Source of the DNA: Bathynomus jamesi
Taxonomy: Eukaryota; Arthropoda; Malacostraca; Isopoda; Cirolanidae
DNA: 64,000 nt
Assembly (NCBI GenBank): GCA_023014485.1
Contig: JAJOZX010003321.1
Coordinates: 1 to 64,000, forward strand
Direction: 5' to 3'
Part shown: in pieces, positions 22,336 to 33,668 of the stretch
How the letters are laid out: each line of letters opens with the position of its first letter
How positions within the stretch are numbered: the stretch's first letter is position 1
Notes under the pieces: generated by a model
The model's input: the letters and a program-made list of their open reading frames with translations, nothing else
The model's database searches: none
What the model was told of the DNA's origin: nothing
Position numbers and translations under genes: made by a program

Positions 22336-23019
22336 GGTGAATTTGTGTCCATATTTTTGTATTTATTCTGCGTGAAATTACTGTATGTGATGTCTTTACA
22401 ACGAAAAGAAGTGTTATTGTTACAGTTTAGTTCTTACGGATATAGTTTTAAATGTATTGCTTAAAACATCGGATGTGATATTTAGAATAGGGTATTTTTC
22501 TTTTTAAATCATCAAAGACTGGAAACAAGAATTTTTCGTGTCTTAGAATAAAAAGAGAATTAAAAAAAATAATTAACACTTTTTTCCCCCATAATAATAG
22601 TGATAATAATGACCATGGGAATCTCTGTAGGGGTCTTATAATTTTCGTACAATTTTTTTAGTTGGGCGAGGAATCAGTATAATTGTAATTGTGGTGGAAG
22701 CCTCGGATCAATTTGAAAATTTCCCTCTCACCACCCTAGTGATTAAGAATATTTTGAAAGTTTGCTTATGCAATAGAAGTCGGGTACTGAAAAGTTTAAA
22801 AATTACTAAGTGGAATGTTCGTAATTTATTTAGTAAATATTATTATTATAACTTGTAAAAAGTTTAAAAAAAAATTACTAATTGGAACGCAACAAATTTG
22901 GAAAGAGCTTCTGTAATAGTTGCCGGACACAATGTGGAAAGTGTACATGAAAGATAGGGAGTTACAAGGACAAGAAGTACCTCAATAAGTAATGCATCCC
23001 ATGCAATTTCTGCCCGCCC

Positions 23020-23154
23020 GTGCTGCAGCTTAGTTCGATTTCCACGTTAAACTGTAGGTCTAAGGCGGAGTGAAAAGTTTGACCATTGTTAGAATGAACA
23101 ATTTGGTGGAAAGGAAAACTGAGTTAGCGATTATTATTATTACTGTAATTTGCA

Positions 23155-23160
<6 letters not shown>
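23020..23160 (+). repeat. SINE tail fragment in right arm
   Basis: TTAAACTGTAGGTCTAAGGC and GAGTGAAAAGTTTGACCATT match the SINE body; mirrored at 13072-13215. Confidence 0.75.
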
Positions 23161-23190
<30 letters not shown>

Positions 23191-24659
23191 CATATGGAAA
23201 TATGATAAGGAAATTCATTACTTAATCAAAGGGATAATTTAGCCTATAATTTGGAAAACAATCACGAGTTGCTTTGTGCCTGCAAAATGGTGGAAAACAT
23301 ATGCTGTAAATCAAAAGGTTATGTAATAAAATCACTAAATCATGGTTGAATAAAAATATTTTAGTTTTTCATTTTTCTGTGCGTTTAACATAGCACTGCG
23401 GAGACTTTTCGAACACACTGTAGAATAAACATTTTCTTAACTTCGGTAGTAATGTTGATGACGAATTTAATATTTAAAGCGAGAGGTGGAAATTCTGTAG
23501 AGATGGAAGGAATTAGTTCAAATGGGCCTTTACGGTTAGGTTTTGTGGTTAGCGCGAGGCGCACCTGCTCAGAAATTTTTTTTCAGAGAAACTTTTAAAG
23601 AAGGAATGAAATGAAATGAGTGAAAATGATATGAGATGAGTGAAATGAAGGAGATGAAATGGAAATGAAATTAAATGAAAAGGTTTATTGGCAGACTATA
23701 GTCCTTATGACAATAAACACTTTAGGCAAAGTTAGTTAAAATTGTTTTTCTTTCTTCTTTCACTGAACAACTTGAAGGAGAAAGTGGGTCAAATACAATT
23801 GTGTGTGTTTGTGTGTGTGTTGTGTGTGTGTGTGTATTTCGTCTGAACTATTATTTTGACGATTATACGTTTCGTATTTCTTATATTATTTTTTATTTTA
23901 TTTCTTGATCATTCCATCGTATATTTATTTCCTATACATTTCCAATATTTAATAAACAGAATGGTGTTTTATTTAATTCGGAGAAGAAAGGATTGTCAAA
24001 AGTAAATAGACAGTGTACATTCTAAGGTTTTAGTGAAAACGAATGGTAAATTGAATGTTAAGCTAAGAGATATGTTAACGGTTCAATTTACTTTTGCTTA
24101 GTGAATTTTTTTCTGAATAACATTAAGGAAAAAGCCGTTCTCGCAGCTGTATATATATAAGGTAAGGAGAAAGTTGGTCAAATACAATTGTGTTTGTGTA
24201 TGTGTGCATTTCGCCTGAACTATTATTTTGGTGGTTATACTTTTCGTATTTCTTATATTATTTTTTATTTTGTGCAGTAGAAGATAAATTCTACTTATTT
24301 TCAATATATTTACAATAATTAATAAACAGATTGATGCAATGGTGTTTTATTTATTTCACTTTAAATGTATTTCTTTCATTAATATTGGGTTTAACCTTTA
24401 ACCTTTGGTCTTAGCTATAACCTTTGGTTATAGCTAAGGGTTTGGTTTTAATAATTAATTCTCTTTAAGGAGAAAGTTCACTTGCTTTGGCAACTCGTGT
24501 GAATTAAAATAAATGGTGGTATCTAGCAACTTACCCTAATAATGTATACCTGAACATTTAAAATAAAAAATGGTATCTGGCAACTCAACCTTCCTCTATC
24601 TAAGACCTGCTCGGCTTCGGGAGCCTTATAAAGATGTGATCTGCGGAATAAAGATCTCT

Positions 24660-25187
24660 CCTTCCTTCTTAGGTTAAGACTTAGGTTAGTTTCTCTTTGG
24701 GGGGCAAGGACATCCCACCTTCTCCCCCAAAGCCCTCCTCCGTCTCTCCTTTCTCTTCCTCTGTTAGTTTAAGGCTACCCCTTTGGGGGGAGGTCATCCT
24801 CCCTTCTCCCCCCGAAGCTCCCTCCCCTCTCCCCCTTGGCTCCTTCTAAACCAACTGGCTGATTACGCCAACTTTGCTGATTAAGCCAACTGGCTGATTA
24901 GGGGCCTATAAGAGGACGGCGGGTCGGCTGAAGTGTTGATATGCACTTGGCTCCTGCCAGGTGAACACCTCTCTCCCTTTCTCTCGTTCTCCTATCTTTC
25001 TCTTGGGGGATAACGCCGCCTCCAAGTTTCATGACCCTTGTTGCACCTGCAGCATTCCCCCACCCCCCTTCACTGCATACCCCCTCCCCTTCATTGCAAA
25101 CCCCCCATTTGCAACATATCCCCTTTGCAACATTGATCATTATCTCTGCGACATCTCTGCACTCTCCCATTTTGCGTCCATACTACT
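24660..25187 (+). repeat. G/C-rich terminal block of the palindrome, right end
   Basis: Contains TTGGGGGGCAAGGACATCCC, CCAACTGGCTGATTAGGGGC, a CTCTCCC-rich stretch and the end TTTGCGTCCATACTACT. The same modules in related form close the second Polinton-family element (52220-52717). Short open frames in this block follow from composition and are mirrored at 11003-11335; I do not count them as genes. Confidence 0.8.
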
Positions 25188-25193
25188 ATCCCG
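25188..25193. repeat. Target site duplication, right copy (ATCCCG)
   Basis: Exact match to 11075-11080. Confidence 0.9.
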
Positions 25194-26048
25194 GTATTGC
25201 GTACGATTTAGCCTAAATCCATTGGAGAGGTATTCCTATTCGTCCGATTACGGCGAATCGTAATCGTCCAAATTATGAACTAGCTGTAACGTACCGTATT
25301 ATGGGGCACTGGTGTTTTTCTCCTCACAGTTGTCACAACCATAACTCATAAATTAACGAAATGGAGAAAAAAGTGTTTAGACAAAAAGATAGGCAAAATG
25401 CCATAGATTAAAAATGATTGGAGTACTTTTTTTTATGAAAATGTTTCTTTTTGAGCAAGATGCCTAAAACTAGTTTTTTTTAAGAAGTGCCAATGTCACC
25501 CCTCGAGTGAAAATCACCCCATATTACGTTATTTTACTTCACTTTCTCGCGCTTTTGACGGACAGTGAATATGTCATTGAAAAAGTCCTTTCTGGGTTGC
25601 CAATGAAACTACGAGAAATACCAACTCGTGAATATTTAATGTACAGTTTTCGCGGAGTCAATTTTTCACAAATGTGCCTCTTAAATAAATAGTGAACACT
25701 TGTCTTTTGTAATTTTATAGCATAGTAATTTAGATATTTCTTCGAATTCACTAAAGAATTATTTCAATCCATTTTGAATTTAGGGGGTCACTATTCGTCA
25801 TTTTTGTTTTATATTTACGAAGAGACGGCGTATCGATGATTTAAGGGGGTCCAACTTTTACAAGTCTATTTTTTGCGTTATTCTGAAAGAACTTGGCTCG
25901 ATAAATGGCCCCTCTCCACTCAAACCTGCCTTAACTATTTTTTTTAGGGGGGGGGGGGGGGGTTGCATTTCTTCTTAACTTTAAAATTAATTCAATTAAA
26001 ACGTTGCTTTTTACAACAAATTGTATTTGCTCGGCTTATACTGCTTTT
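25194..26048. other. Unassigned AT-rich sequence
   Basis: No gene or repeat recognised apart from a G homopolymer at about 25948-25962. Short open frames have no recognisable domain. This may be the host or older repeat sequence into which the palindromic element integrated, together with the left flank at 10980-11074. Confidence 0.5.
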
Positions 26049-26228
26049 CAGTGGCGTATCCAAGTGGGAGGGGCCCTGTCCCCCCAAAATTCTAGCTTGC
26101 TTCACCCCCTTAAAACAAATTGCCGATGTCAAACTAAAAATTAAATAATTGCAAGATTGTAATAAGAAATGTTAAAAATAATTATAAAAATATATTTTTA
26201 AAATTAGATGTAATAATAAATTATAATA

Positions 26229-26457
26229 CAGGATGTCCATAAAGTCACGCATCATAGGAACATAAGTAATGTCTATTTATGTATGTCTCCATCAAGCCAA
26301 ATATATTGAGGAACATTCAAAGAAACCTGCTTTTTCGTTTACCGTAAACATGTTTTGAGATTGGTGGGAATCATTTCGAACAAATAAAAAAACAAAATAA
26401 ATAATAAATAAAAAATAAATTTATTTTTCTGTGATGCGTGACTTTATGGACACCCTG
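26229..26457. mobile_element. Tc1/mariner-type MITE, 229 bp
   Basis: Ends CAGGATGTCCATAAAGTCAC and GTGACTTTATGGACACCCTG are inverted repeats, flanked by TA on both sides. It has no coding capacity. The end type is like that of the mariner elements at 16271 and 50484. Confidence 0.85.
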
Positions 26458-26653
26458 TATACAGAATTCGTATAAGTTGATTACATTTATTGCATCTACA
26501 GTATTCGTGCTACAAGGTCAGTATTGCACCCCTCCCACCCCGATAATTTTCTTGCCACTCCAAATTTAGAAGTCTAGCTGCGCGCCTGCTACCTTCCACT
26601 CGCAAATCGAACATGAGAATGTTCTTTATAGGCAATTCATATCTGCCATAGTT

Positions 26654-26654
<1 letters not shown>

Positions 26655-26727
<73 letters not shown>
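26655..26727. repeat. (GA)n microsatellite
   Basis: About 36 uninterrupted GA units. Confidence 0.97.
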
Positions 26728-26730
<3 letters not shown>

Positions 26731-27240
26731 CTTAAAATAATAATGACTATAAATCCACTGAACTCAAATCATTCGTGCCCGAATTCATTCAATATCTTTA
26801 ACATTTTATGTTTTTTTTATCTTTAAAGTTCAAGCAAAAGCCACAAAAAGTATATCTATTAACTTGTCTTGATGCAAACTGTATAAGTTCATTTCAATAT
26901 AAACAACAACAACAACAACAATACGATACGATTTTTTTACCCCCCAGGTTTAAAGACAAGCTACCCGACTCCTCGTATTTGTCCGTAATTTATTTATAAT
27001 TTATTTACAATTTATTAAGTATAATAACAGTTGCGCTTCAGGCAACGAAGTTTATATATTGGTTTGGCCTCGGGCCAGTTTTAAGTGTCGAATCGACGAG
27101 AACATTAGAGTTAGCGGCAGAACGTGTCTTCCATTAAAAAATTTGGGGAGTTCATCCATAAGAGACCACTCCCATAAAAGAAAACATGTAAAAACATACA
27201 TTTAGTATCGCGAATTCCGAAACAACGAATATGCCGTACA

Positions 27241-27705
27241 GAATTTCAGAATCCGTCCGTCCCTAAGAATTTCAAAAATTCGTCCCTAAGAATTTCAAAA
27301 ATTCGCCCCTAAGAATTCAGAAATTCGCCCCTAAGAATTTCAAAAATTCGCCCTAAGAATTTCAAAAATTCGCCCCTAAGAATTCAGAAATTCGCCCTAA
27401 GAATTTCAAAATTCGCCCCTAAGAATTTCAAAAATTTGCCCCTAAGAATTTCAAAAATTCGCCCCTAAGAATTTCAAAAATTCGTCCCCAAGAATTTCAA
27501 AAATTCGTCCCTAAGAATTTCAAAAATTCGTCCCTAAGAATTTCAAAAATTCGTCCCTAAGAATTTCAAAAATTCGTCCCTAAGAATTTCAAAAATTCGT
27601 CCCTAAGAATTTCAAAATTCGTCCCTAAGAATTTCAAAATTCGTCCCTAAGAATTTAAAAATTCATTCCTAAAAGTCCGTTTCTAAGAATTTCAGAATCC
27701 GTTGA
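27241..27705. repeat. Minisatellite, 23-bp unit, about 20 copies
   Basis: Unit CCCTAAGAATTTCAAAAATT preceded by CGT or CGC, repeated head to tail. Units are either the CGCCCC type (clustered about 27300-27475) or the CGTCCC type (both flanks, dominating 27480-27660). Some units are one to three bases shorter. There is no coding sense in any frame. Confidence 0.95.
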
Positions 27706-28104
27706 CATTTTGAAGAAAAGTCGTATCCAGTATATTTAATCAATATTCATTTTACGCAGAGCTTAGTTTAGTAATTCCCATTCCCCAACATCTCGCCTCC
27801 TCATTTTACATTCGCCTAACCAACCTAGTACTATATATATATCATTGTACCTATATATTTTTAATTATACAGACTTCCATCATTGATTTAATCGTGGCTC
27901 GACACATTTCCTCCGATGATAGAAACAGTAAAAGGTTTACTGAAACGTCAACGTTTCGTCAATTTTCTTTTGTGATCGTATTTTATTGTTTTTTATTACT
28001 TTTTCTTTCTTTTATTCGAAACGGCGTCTTTCTTCACTTTGGTTTTATGGTCCGTAATTATAATTTTATCAGGACGAAGAGATATATATATATATATATA
28101 TATA
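27706..28104. other. Unassigned AT-rich sequence ending in TA repeats
   Basis: Nothing recognised. TA repeats at 28082-28104 abut the next hAT element. Confidence 0.5.
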
Positions 28105-29483
28105 CAAAGCTGGGCACAAACCGTTTCCGTTAATCGTTAATTAACGAAGTTAACTTTTTCGTTACGATTTAACTTTTAAGTTAACTTTGAAAATCATTAT
28201 CGGACTAATTACTTCCGTTACATTTAACTTCCGTTAACTCAAGTCCGTTAACCCAAAAAATTCATAAATAAACGTTTAAAAGTTTCTATTATTTTCAGTG
28301 CTGAGCAGTGCGCAATTAATCCGCCACTGTTAATAGTGATGAACGAATTTCCATTTCCGCAGTGCAAAATCAGGCGATATATTTGTTTCCCGTCGCCACA
28401 ATTTGTGTCTTACCAAATATGGTAGTTATTTATGGCATTGGTTTGAGCAAAACATGGTCGACTGTAAAATCAGGCGGAAAGATTTGCCATTTGAGTTGAA
28501 TGTTTCAACTTCTTTCAAGAAATATCAAGAGCATTTTAAGGCACTTTCATAATATATATGTAACAATTACAACAAATACTACATTCGTTTCATTTGCAGT
28601 CTGTCTCTTGCGCAACATGTTTTGTGCTAGTGAATATTTAAAAATAATCGTTGTCAAGTAAGTCATGTATTTTATAATATGTCTGTGAGTACCTTATTAG
28701 TAGTCTCCTTGATACATTTCAAGAACCATAAAACTGATCAGGTAAGATTTCAATTCTCATGTCACTTTGATGACATAAATTAAGTCAATTGATGTCTTAC
28801 AATGGGAGCGTTTTCACCTCATCTGGTTGGACAAGTATGACAACACCAAGGTCGCCAGGGTGAGGAAAAGCATGGAGGGTACAGTCGAGGAGGCCATGAA
28901 GCAGCAGTCCAACGAAGTGGGCAGCAACAGTGGGGCAGCAACAACGAGGAGGAGGAGGAGGATGACTTCTTCAGTGCTGTCATCCAGACAAAAGAGAGCA
29001 GCAGAAGCCACAGGTCACTCAAGGGCAAGGCCCAGAACTTGGTCAAGACCTGGCTGGAGACCAACTCCAAGGACTTGCTGACAGATGCTGCCTTCTTGGG
29101 TGAGCAAGTGTTGGTGGACTTGTTCATCAAGTTCAACACAGCCATCCCCTCCAGTGCTGCAGTGGAGCGTTTGTTCTCTATGGGCAAGGACATCCTGAGG
29201 GCCAAGAGATCATCCCTGTCTGATGAAAACTTTGATATGCTAATTTTCATGAAGGGCAACATGCATCTCATGGACAAAATGGAGAACGAGAAGAAGGGGA
29301 AAATTAAATTATATATATTGTGTTTTTCATTTTTTTATAATAAAAGTTAACGTTAACGGTTTATCGGTAACTTCCGTTACATGTTTAACGAATTAACGGA
29401 TTAACGGTTAACGAAGTTAACTTTTTGGTTAACGGATTAGCGGTTAACGAAGTTAACTTTTTGGTTAACGGTGCCCACCACTG
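28105..29483 (+). mobile_element. hAT-type element, 1.38 kb, non-autonomous
   Basis: Ends CAAAGCTGGGCAC and GTGCCCACCACTG are imperfect inverted repeats. The flanking octamers TATATATA and TGTATATA agree at 7 of 8 positions. Subterminal zones are packed with TTAACG/CGTTAA and GAAGTTAACTTT words on both sides (28120-28260 and 29347-29470). The interior holds a carboxyl-terminal hAT transposase remnant. The amino-terminal half of the gene is missing. Confidence 0.8.
28810..29310 (+). pseudogene. hAT transposase carboxyl-terminal remnant
   Basis: The frame 29039-29350 carries the hAT dimerisation signature (AIPSSAAVERLFSMG, then LSDENFDMLIFMKGN). It is preceded in other frames by a Glu/Ser-rich linker (28830-29030) typical of the part just before this domain. 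There is no BED finger or catalytic core. Codon use is GC-richer than the AT-rich ends of the element. Confidence 0.75.
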
Positions 29484-29484
29484 T

Positions 29485-29493
29485 GTATATATA

Positions 29494-29525
<32 letters not shown>
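29485..29525. repeat. (TA)n microsatellite
   Basis: TA runs between the hAT end and the CR1 3' end. Confidence 0.9.
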
Positions 29526-29529
<4 letters not shown>

Positions 29530-29641
29530 CTATCTCAAGAGAGAGAGTTACAAGGAGTTACAAGGAAAAGAAGTACGGCCTTCCGGCCCATACCGAGGAG
29601 GTACCAATGGCAACGGGTGCCAGGGAAAATTTTCTACACCC

Positions 29642-32393
29642 TCAAATAGTGTGCAAGATTTGGTCTAACCTTTTCTTGAACTGATCCACAGAGGAACTGT
29701 TCACAACTTCCGAAGGTAACCTGTTCCATGTGTCACAGATCTTATACGTAAAGTAATTCCCACACACACTAGTCCTAAACCGTTTCAAATCCAACTTCCA
29801 ACCATTGTTGAGAGTTGGGTTATCATTTAAACTAAACATACTTCTAAAATCGACATCGTTCAACCCGCGTAAGAGTGAAAACCTCGATCAGTTGACCGCG
29901 TAGCCTCCGAGTTTCAAGCGAAAACAAGTTCAGGGCGCGTAACCGTCGATTGTAGCCCATATGCCTAACGGAAGGGATTAACTTTGTGGCCCTCGCCTGC
30001 ACTCGCTCCAGCCTCTCAATATCTTTCCTGAGGGTGGGCGACCAAAACTGCACAGCATACTCCAGGTGCGGCCGAACAAGGGAATTGTACAGTGAGAGCA
30101 CAATCTCCTTGTTCCGAAACTGAAATTGCCTCCTGATATAACCCAATAGTTTCTGGGCTTTCTTTTCCACCCCTACACACTGTTTCGTAAACTTAAGGTC
30201 GCTGCTAATTAGCACACCCAAGTCCTTTTCTAACTCAGTCACCTCGATATTACTACCCAACATCGAGTAGTCCGACTTGGGATTGGCGTAGCCAATGTGC
30301 ATCACTTTGCATTTACCCAAGTTAAACGGCATTTGCCATTTTTCGGACCACTCTCCTATCCTACCTAGGTCCGCACGCAGTTCCTCGATCGCTTCGGGCG
30401 TCCCAACATTGGCCCCAAGCTTGGTGTCATCAGCGAATTTGGCGATCCGACTGACGATGCCACCGTCGATATCACTTATGTAAATGATAAACAACAGTGG
30501 CCCCAAAACGGAACCCTGAGGAACCCCACTAGTGACCGAGGCCCAACCCGAACTAGCCCCTTGAATTACCACCCTTTGCCGCCTATTCCTCAGCCAGTTT
30601 TCAATCCACCTACCTATTTCCCCACCGATACCCAGCGCGCGCACTTTCGCCATTAGCCGGCGGTGAGGTACCTTATCAAAGGCTTTCTGAAAGTCGAGAT
30701 AAAGTATATCAATCGCCCTACTCTTATCGTACTCACTCAACATGACGTGGAAAAACTCGAGCAAGTTGGTGAGACACGACCTATGCCGTCTAAACCCATG
30801 TTGGGAGTCCCCAAGCAGCTTGTAGGAATCCAAATGGTCAACGATCCTATCAGCTATCATCCCTTCTAATAATTTACCTACAACTGAAGTGAGACTAATG
30901 GGACGATAGTTCCCTGGACTTTCGTGATCCCCTTTCTTAAAGATAGGGGTCACGTTGGCTTCCCTCTAGTCACCAGGCACCTGGCCCATCTCCAACGATT
31001 TGTTGAAGACTGTAGCCAGGTGGGGAGCCACCTGGTCGCGCACTTCTTTCAACACTCTGGGGAGAAACTGGTCTGGCCCAGGAGCCTTAAACGCGCTCAG
31101 TTTGTCTATTCTATCGGCAACAACTGTCGCGGTACATCTAACACTATCCAGGCCAGCACCTTCGTGCCTCACGCCTGGCTCGGGGATGACGCGGGTATCC
31201 TCCCTGGTGAACACTCCCGCAAAGTACTCATTAAGCAGATTAGCGATGTCCGCGTCGGAGGTCCGCAGAACGCCGCTTCTAATGGGCTTTCTACTATTAA
31301 CATAACTGAAAAATTCCTTAGGGTTCCCCTTGCAGAGGCTTGCCACCCGTAGTTCTTCGTTACGTTTCGCTAGCCTAACCTTCGCCTTCACTTCCCTACA
31401 CAGGCGGACATACGCTTCAGTGTTCTCATGGGAATGATTGGCCTTCGCCCTCCTATACGCTACTTTCCTATTTCGGATAGCCGAAGCGATGTCACGATTG
31501 AACCACTTAGGCTGCGTTGAAGCAGGGGTGACCGGTTTTGAGGGTATGGCAGCAGACTGCAGCACCATAAACTCATCCCGGAATGCACTCCACACTCCCC
31601 TCAACATCGCCGCCAACCTCTAACCCCATCTCTCCTACGCTATCCCTGAGGCTAACAAAGTTCGGCCGCCGGAGATCGAGCTTACTGCCTCTCGAGTTAC
31701 TACGCTTCACCCGAGGGACGCACACACGGAACCTAATAAGACCGTGATCACTCCCGCCCAATGATTCGTCAACGGTGAGGCCAGTGACGAGGTTGTCTTC
31801 GGTCGTGAATACTAAGTCTAGAACGCTTTCGCCTCGTGTAGGCTCGTTGACCCACTGAGTGAGGAAGTTCTCATCAGCAAAGTCAACTAGCCTCCTCCCT
31901 TCAGCATCGGCAGTCCTGTTTTCCCACTTTATGCCGCGACAGTTGAAGTCTCCTAAAACTACACACACCCTATCCCTTAGCAGGCTACTGAGTTCGGTGT
32001 ACAGGGCTGTATCCTCCTCGAGGAGGAGATGCGGAGGTCTGTACACCAAGATTAACCTATAGTTCGTCCCTCCCACGTTCAGATCGACGCCAAGCAGCTC
32101 CCGTTCCGACCGGAACTGGCAGTCAACTGGACTCAACGTGTCTCTGACGTAAATTAGTACCGCACCCCCCTCCCCACGGGTGCGGTCTTTGCGAAACATT
32201 CTATACCCGGGAATTTCGAACTCCCCAACGTAGTCCCTACGATCAGTATGAATCCAGGACTCGGTGATAGCACGATATCCTGGTATTCTGATGCTAAGAG
32301 CGCCCGTAGCTCGCCAAACTTGTTCCTGATCGACCTAGCATTAAAAAGCATTGCATGGAGGGAGCCTCCCCTATTCTGACCGCCCCCTAGCAC
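29642..32393 (-). pseudogene. CR1-type ORF2: endonuclease-reverse transcriptase, frameshifted
   Basis: Order on the minus strand: endonuclease start (LHAMLFNARSIRNKF, near 32360), VVLGDFNCRGIKWEN (near 31960), GGSDHGLIRF (near 31760); linker; reverse transcriptase with KAPGPDQFLPRVLK (near 31080), NYRPISLTSVVGK (near 30910), YLDFQKAFDKVPHR (near 30700), GVPQGSVLGPLLF (near 30510), the catalytic FADDTKLG (near 30440), then a thumb region (LVRPHLEYAVQFW) and a final domain to 29642. The open pieces are 32393-32154, 32199-31573, 31616-30966, 30953-29844 and 29863-29642, so about four indels or stops break the gene. All main motifs survive, so the copy is fairly young. Confidence 0.88.
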
Positions 32394-32522
32394 GACCCGT
32401 TTCCCGAACAGCCAGGGCTGTCGGGAGTTGAAGAGCCCCTCACTAACGAGGGGACAATCTCCGCAGGAGCCTGAGCCCCCTCCAACGTGGAAGGAGAGTC
32501 ACTACCTGCTGTTGGAGGGGGA

Positions 32523-33668
32523 CTAACTACTGGGGAGGGGACTAACCTGGGGGAGGGGACTAACTGCTGGGGAGGGACTACCTGCTGTTGGAGGGGGACT
32601 ACCTGCTGGAGGGGGACTAACTGCTGGGGGAGGGGGACTAACTGCTGGGGGAGTAGGTTTAACTGTTTGGGGAGCAGGATCAATTGCTGGTTTGGGGGGT
32701 CCTAGTTTAAAAAGATTATACAAATTAATGTTCAGTAAATCACCATACTTCTTTTTCCCCTTCTGGTTAAAATGTATCCCGTCCGAACCAAAGTATTCCC
32801 CATTTCCGTAGAATGTAGGCCAAAAATCGACAAACTTTAGGCCTTTTTCATCACACATGCGTTTAACTCTTTTATTTATGCTAATGGCTTTACTTAGAGT
32901 ATAGTCACTAGCACGCATTCGAGGGAGAATTCCTACGACCATACCCATGTCTGTCCTATCCCTAACCTTGTCAGTTAGGTTCTTAAATTCTTTTATAATG
33001 GGCTCTGTCTGCCCTCCTGTCCCTCCCAGAAAAACGTCATTGCCACCAACATGGACAATGATAGGGCAACTCTTATTCTTGATATTAATTTTGCCTAATT
33101 CCCTATTAATTATCTGGCTTGTGGCACCCGGAAAACATCGGAGTTTTCTCTTGGTCGCCCGTCTTGCTCCGAAAAAGTCCCCTTGATTCCTTACCATAGA
33201 ATCCCCAATTAAAAAGGATTCATCCTCCTCATCAGCAAGTAAGTGAAACTTATTTTTGATGGTAATGGGTTCCAAATCCTTATGTTTTGGTTTTGGTTTG
33301 GAGGGTCTTTTATTTTTGACCAATTTGAATTCTTGTTCCTCCGTTCTATTTTCCGGAATAGTCACCGTGTTTTCCAAGCGTGCCACGCTTTGTTCTAGAT
33401 GCTTAATCTTACAGTTTAAATCTGCTGGTGTGTTTTTAGTTTGATCTTGTCCACTGGGTTGGATTTCCAGTGCGACGACCCTAGCTTCAAGCTTTTTTAC
33501 TAATTCCTTTAGCTCTTTAACTTCCTTTTCGTGGTTGTCTCTAAGTTTACAAAACAAACATACACTAAGGGATGTGATATCGCTGATACTACCTTCAGGG
33601 AAGTCAACGCACCAATGATTAACTTTACATTTAAAGCATTCTGCTTTCAATTTAGCTGGCCCTGCCAT
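32523..33668 (-). CDS. CR1-type ORF1 with SGNH esterase domain, 381 codons
   Basis: The start is the ATG at 33668 (MAGPAKLKAE); an in-frame extension to 33803 is hydrophobic and less likely. Residues 11-40 hold cysteines C11, C14, C20, C37 and C40 that could bind zinc. Residues 42-110 form a charged coiled coil (KEVKELKELVKKLEARV). Residues about 150-310 are an SGNH/GDSL hydrolase: block I IGDSM (155-157 GDS), block III GGND (208-211), and the catalytic pair DGIH (296-299). The last 60 residues are Pro/Ser-rich and encoded by a degenerate DNA repeat. In this clade the protein binds element RNA; the esterase's substrate is not known. Confidence 0.85.
   Translation of the reverse strand: MAGPAKLKAECFKCKVNHWCVDFPEGSISDITSLSVCLFCKLRDNHEKEVKELKELVKKLEARVVALEIQPSGQDQTKNTPADLNCKIKHLEQSVARLENTVTIPENRTEEQEFKLVKNKRPSKPKPKHKDLEPITIKNKFHLLADEEDESFLIGDSMVRNQGDFFGARRATKRKLRCFPGATSQIINRELGKINIKNKSCPIIVHVGGNDVFLGGTGGQTEPIIKEFKNLTDKVRDRTDMGMVVGILPRMRASDYTLSKAISINKRVKRMCDEKGLKFVDFWPTFYGNGEYFGSDGIHFNQKGKKKYGDLLNINLYNLFKLGPPKPAIDPAPQTVKPTPPAVSPPPPAVSPPPAGSPPPTAGSPSPAVSPLPQVSPLPSS

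Larger units (their letters stand above)
11081..25187. mobile_element. Palindromic Polinton/Maverick-family element (two right ends head to head)
   Basis: The element starts AGTAGTATGGACGCA and ends in its complement TGCGTCCATACTACT, flanked by a perfect 6-bp duplication. The left arm (11081 to about 15929) is the reverse complement of the right arm (about 17196 to 25187) once elements present in only one arm are removed. Corrected arm lengths agree at roughly 4.6-4.9 kb. Each arm carries the same unknown gene pointing outward. Ends and gene match the right half of the second Polinton-family element at 39429-52717. No polymerase, integrase, ATPase or capsid gene is present, so it is defective and would depend on a helper. 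Confidence 0.9.
17196..25187 (+). repeat. Right arm of the palindrome
   Basis: Mirror of the left arm, longer only because two elements lie in it: the 392-bp foldback at 18500-18891 and the 2.7-kb DNA transposon at 19566-22271. The outer part (24660-25187) repeats the G/C-rich blocks of the left end in complement. Microsatellite lengths and types differ between arms, for example CA repeats at 18306-18342 here. Confidence 0.88.

Noticed and set aside
11081..25187. Interpretation of the palindrome as two separate, oppositely inserted elements
   Set aside because: There is one matching 6-bp duplication at the outer edges and no terminal sequences at the centre; the arms meet at inner, not terminal, sequence.
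27241..27705. Regularly repeated units resembling a CRISPR array
   Set aside because: Units are contiguous 23-bp tandem copies without unique spacers, in a clearly eukaryotic repeat-rich region.
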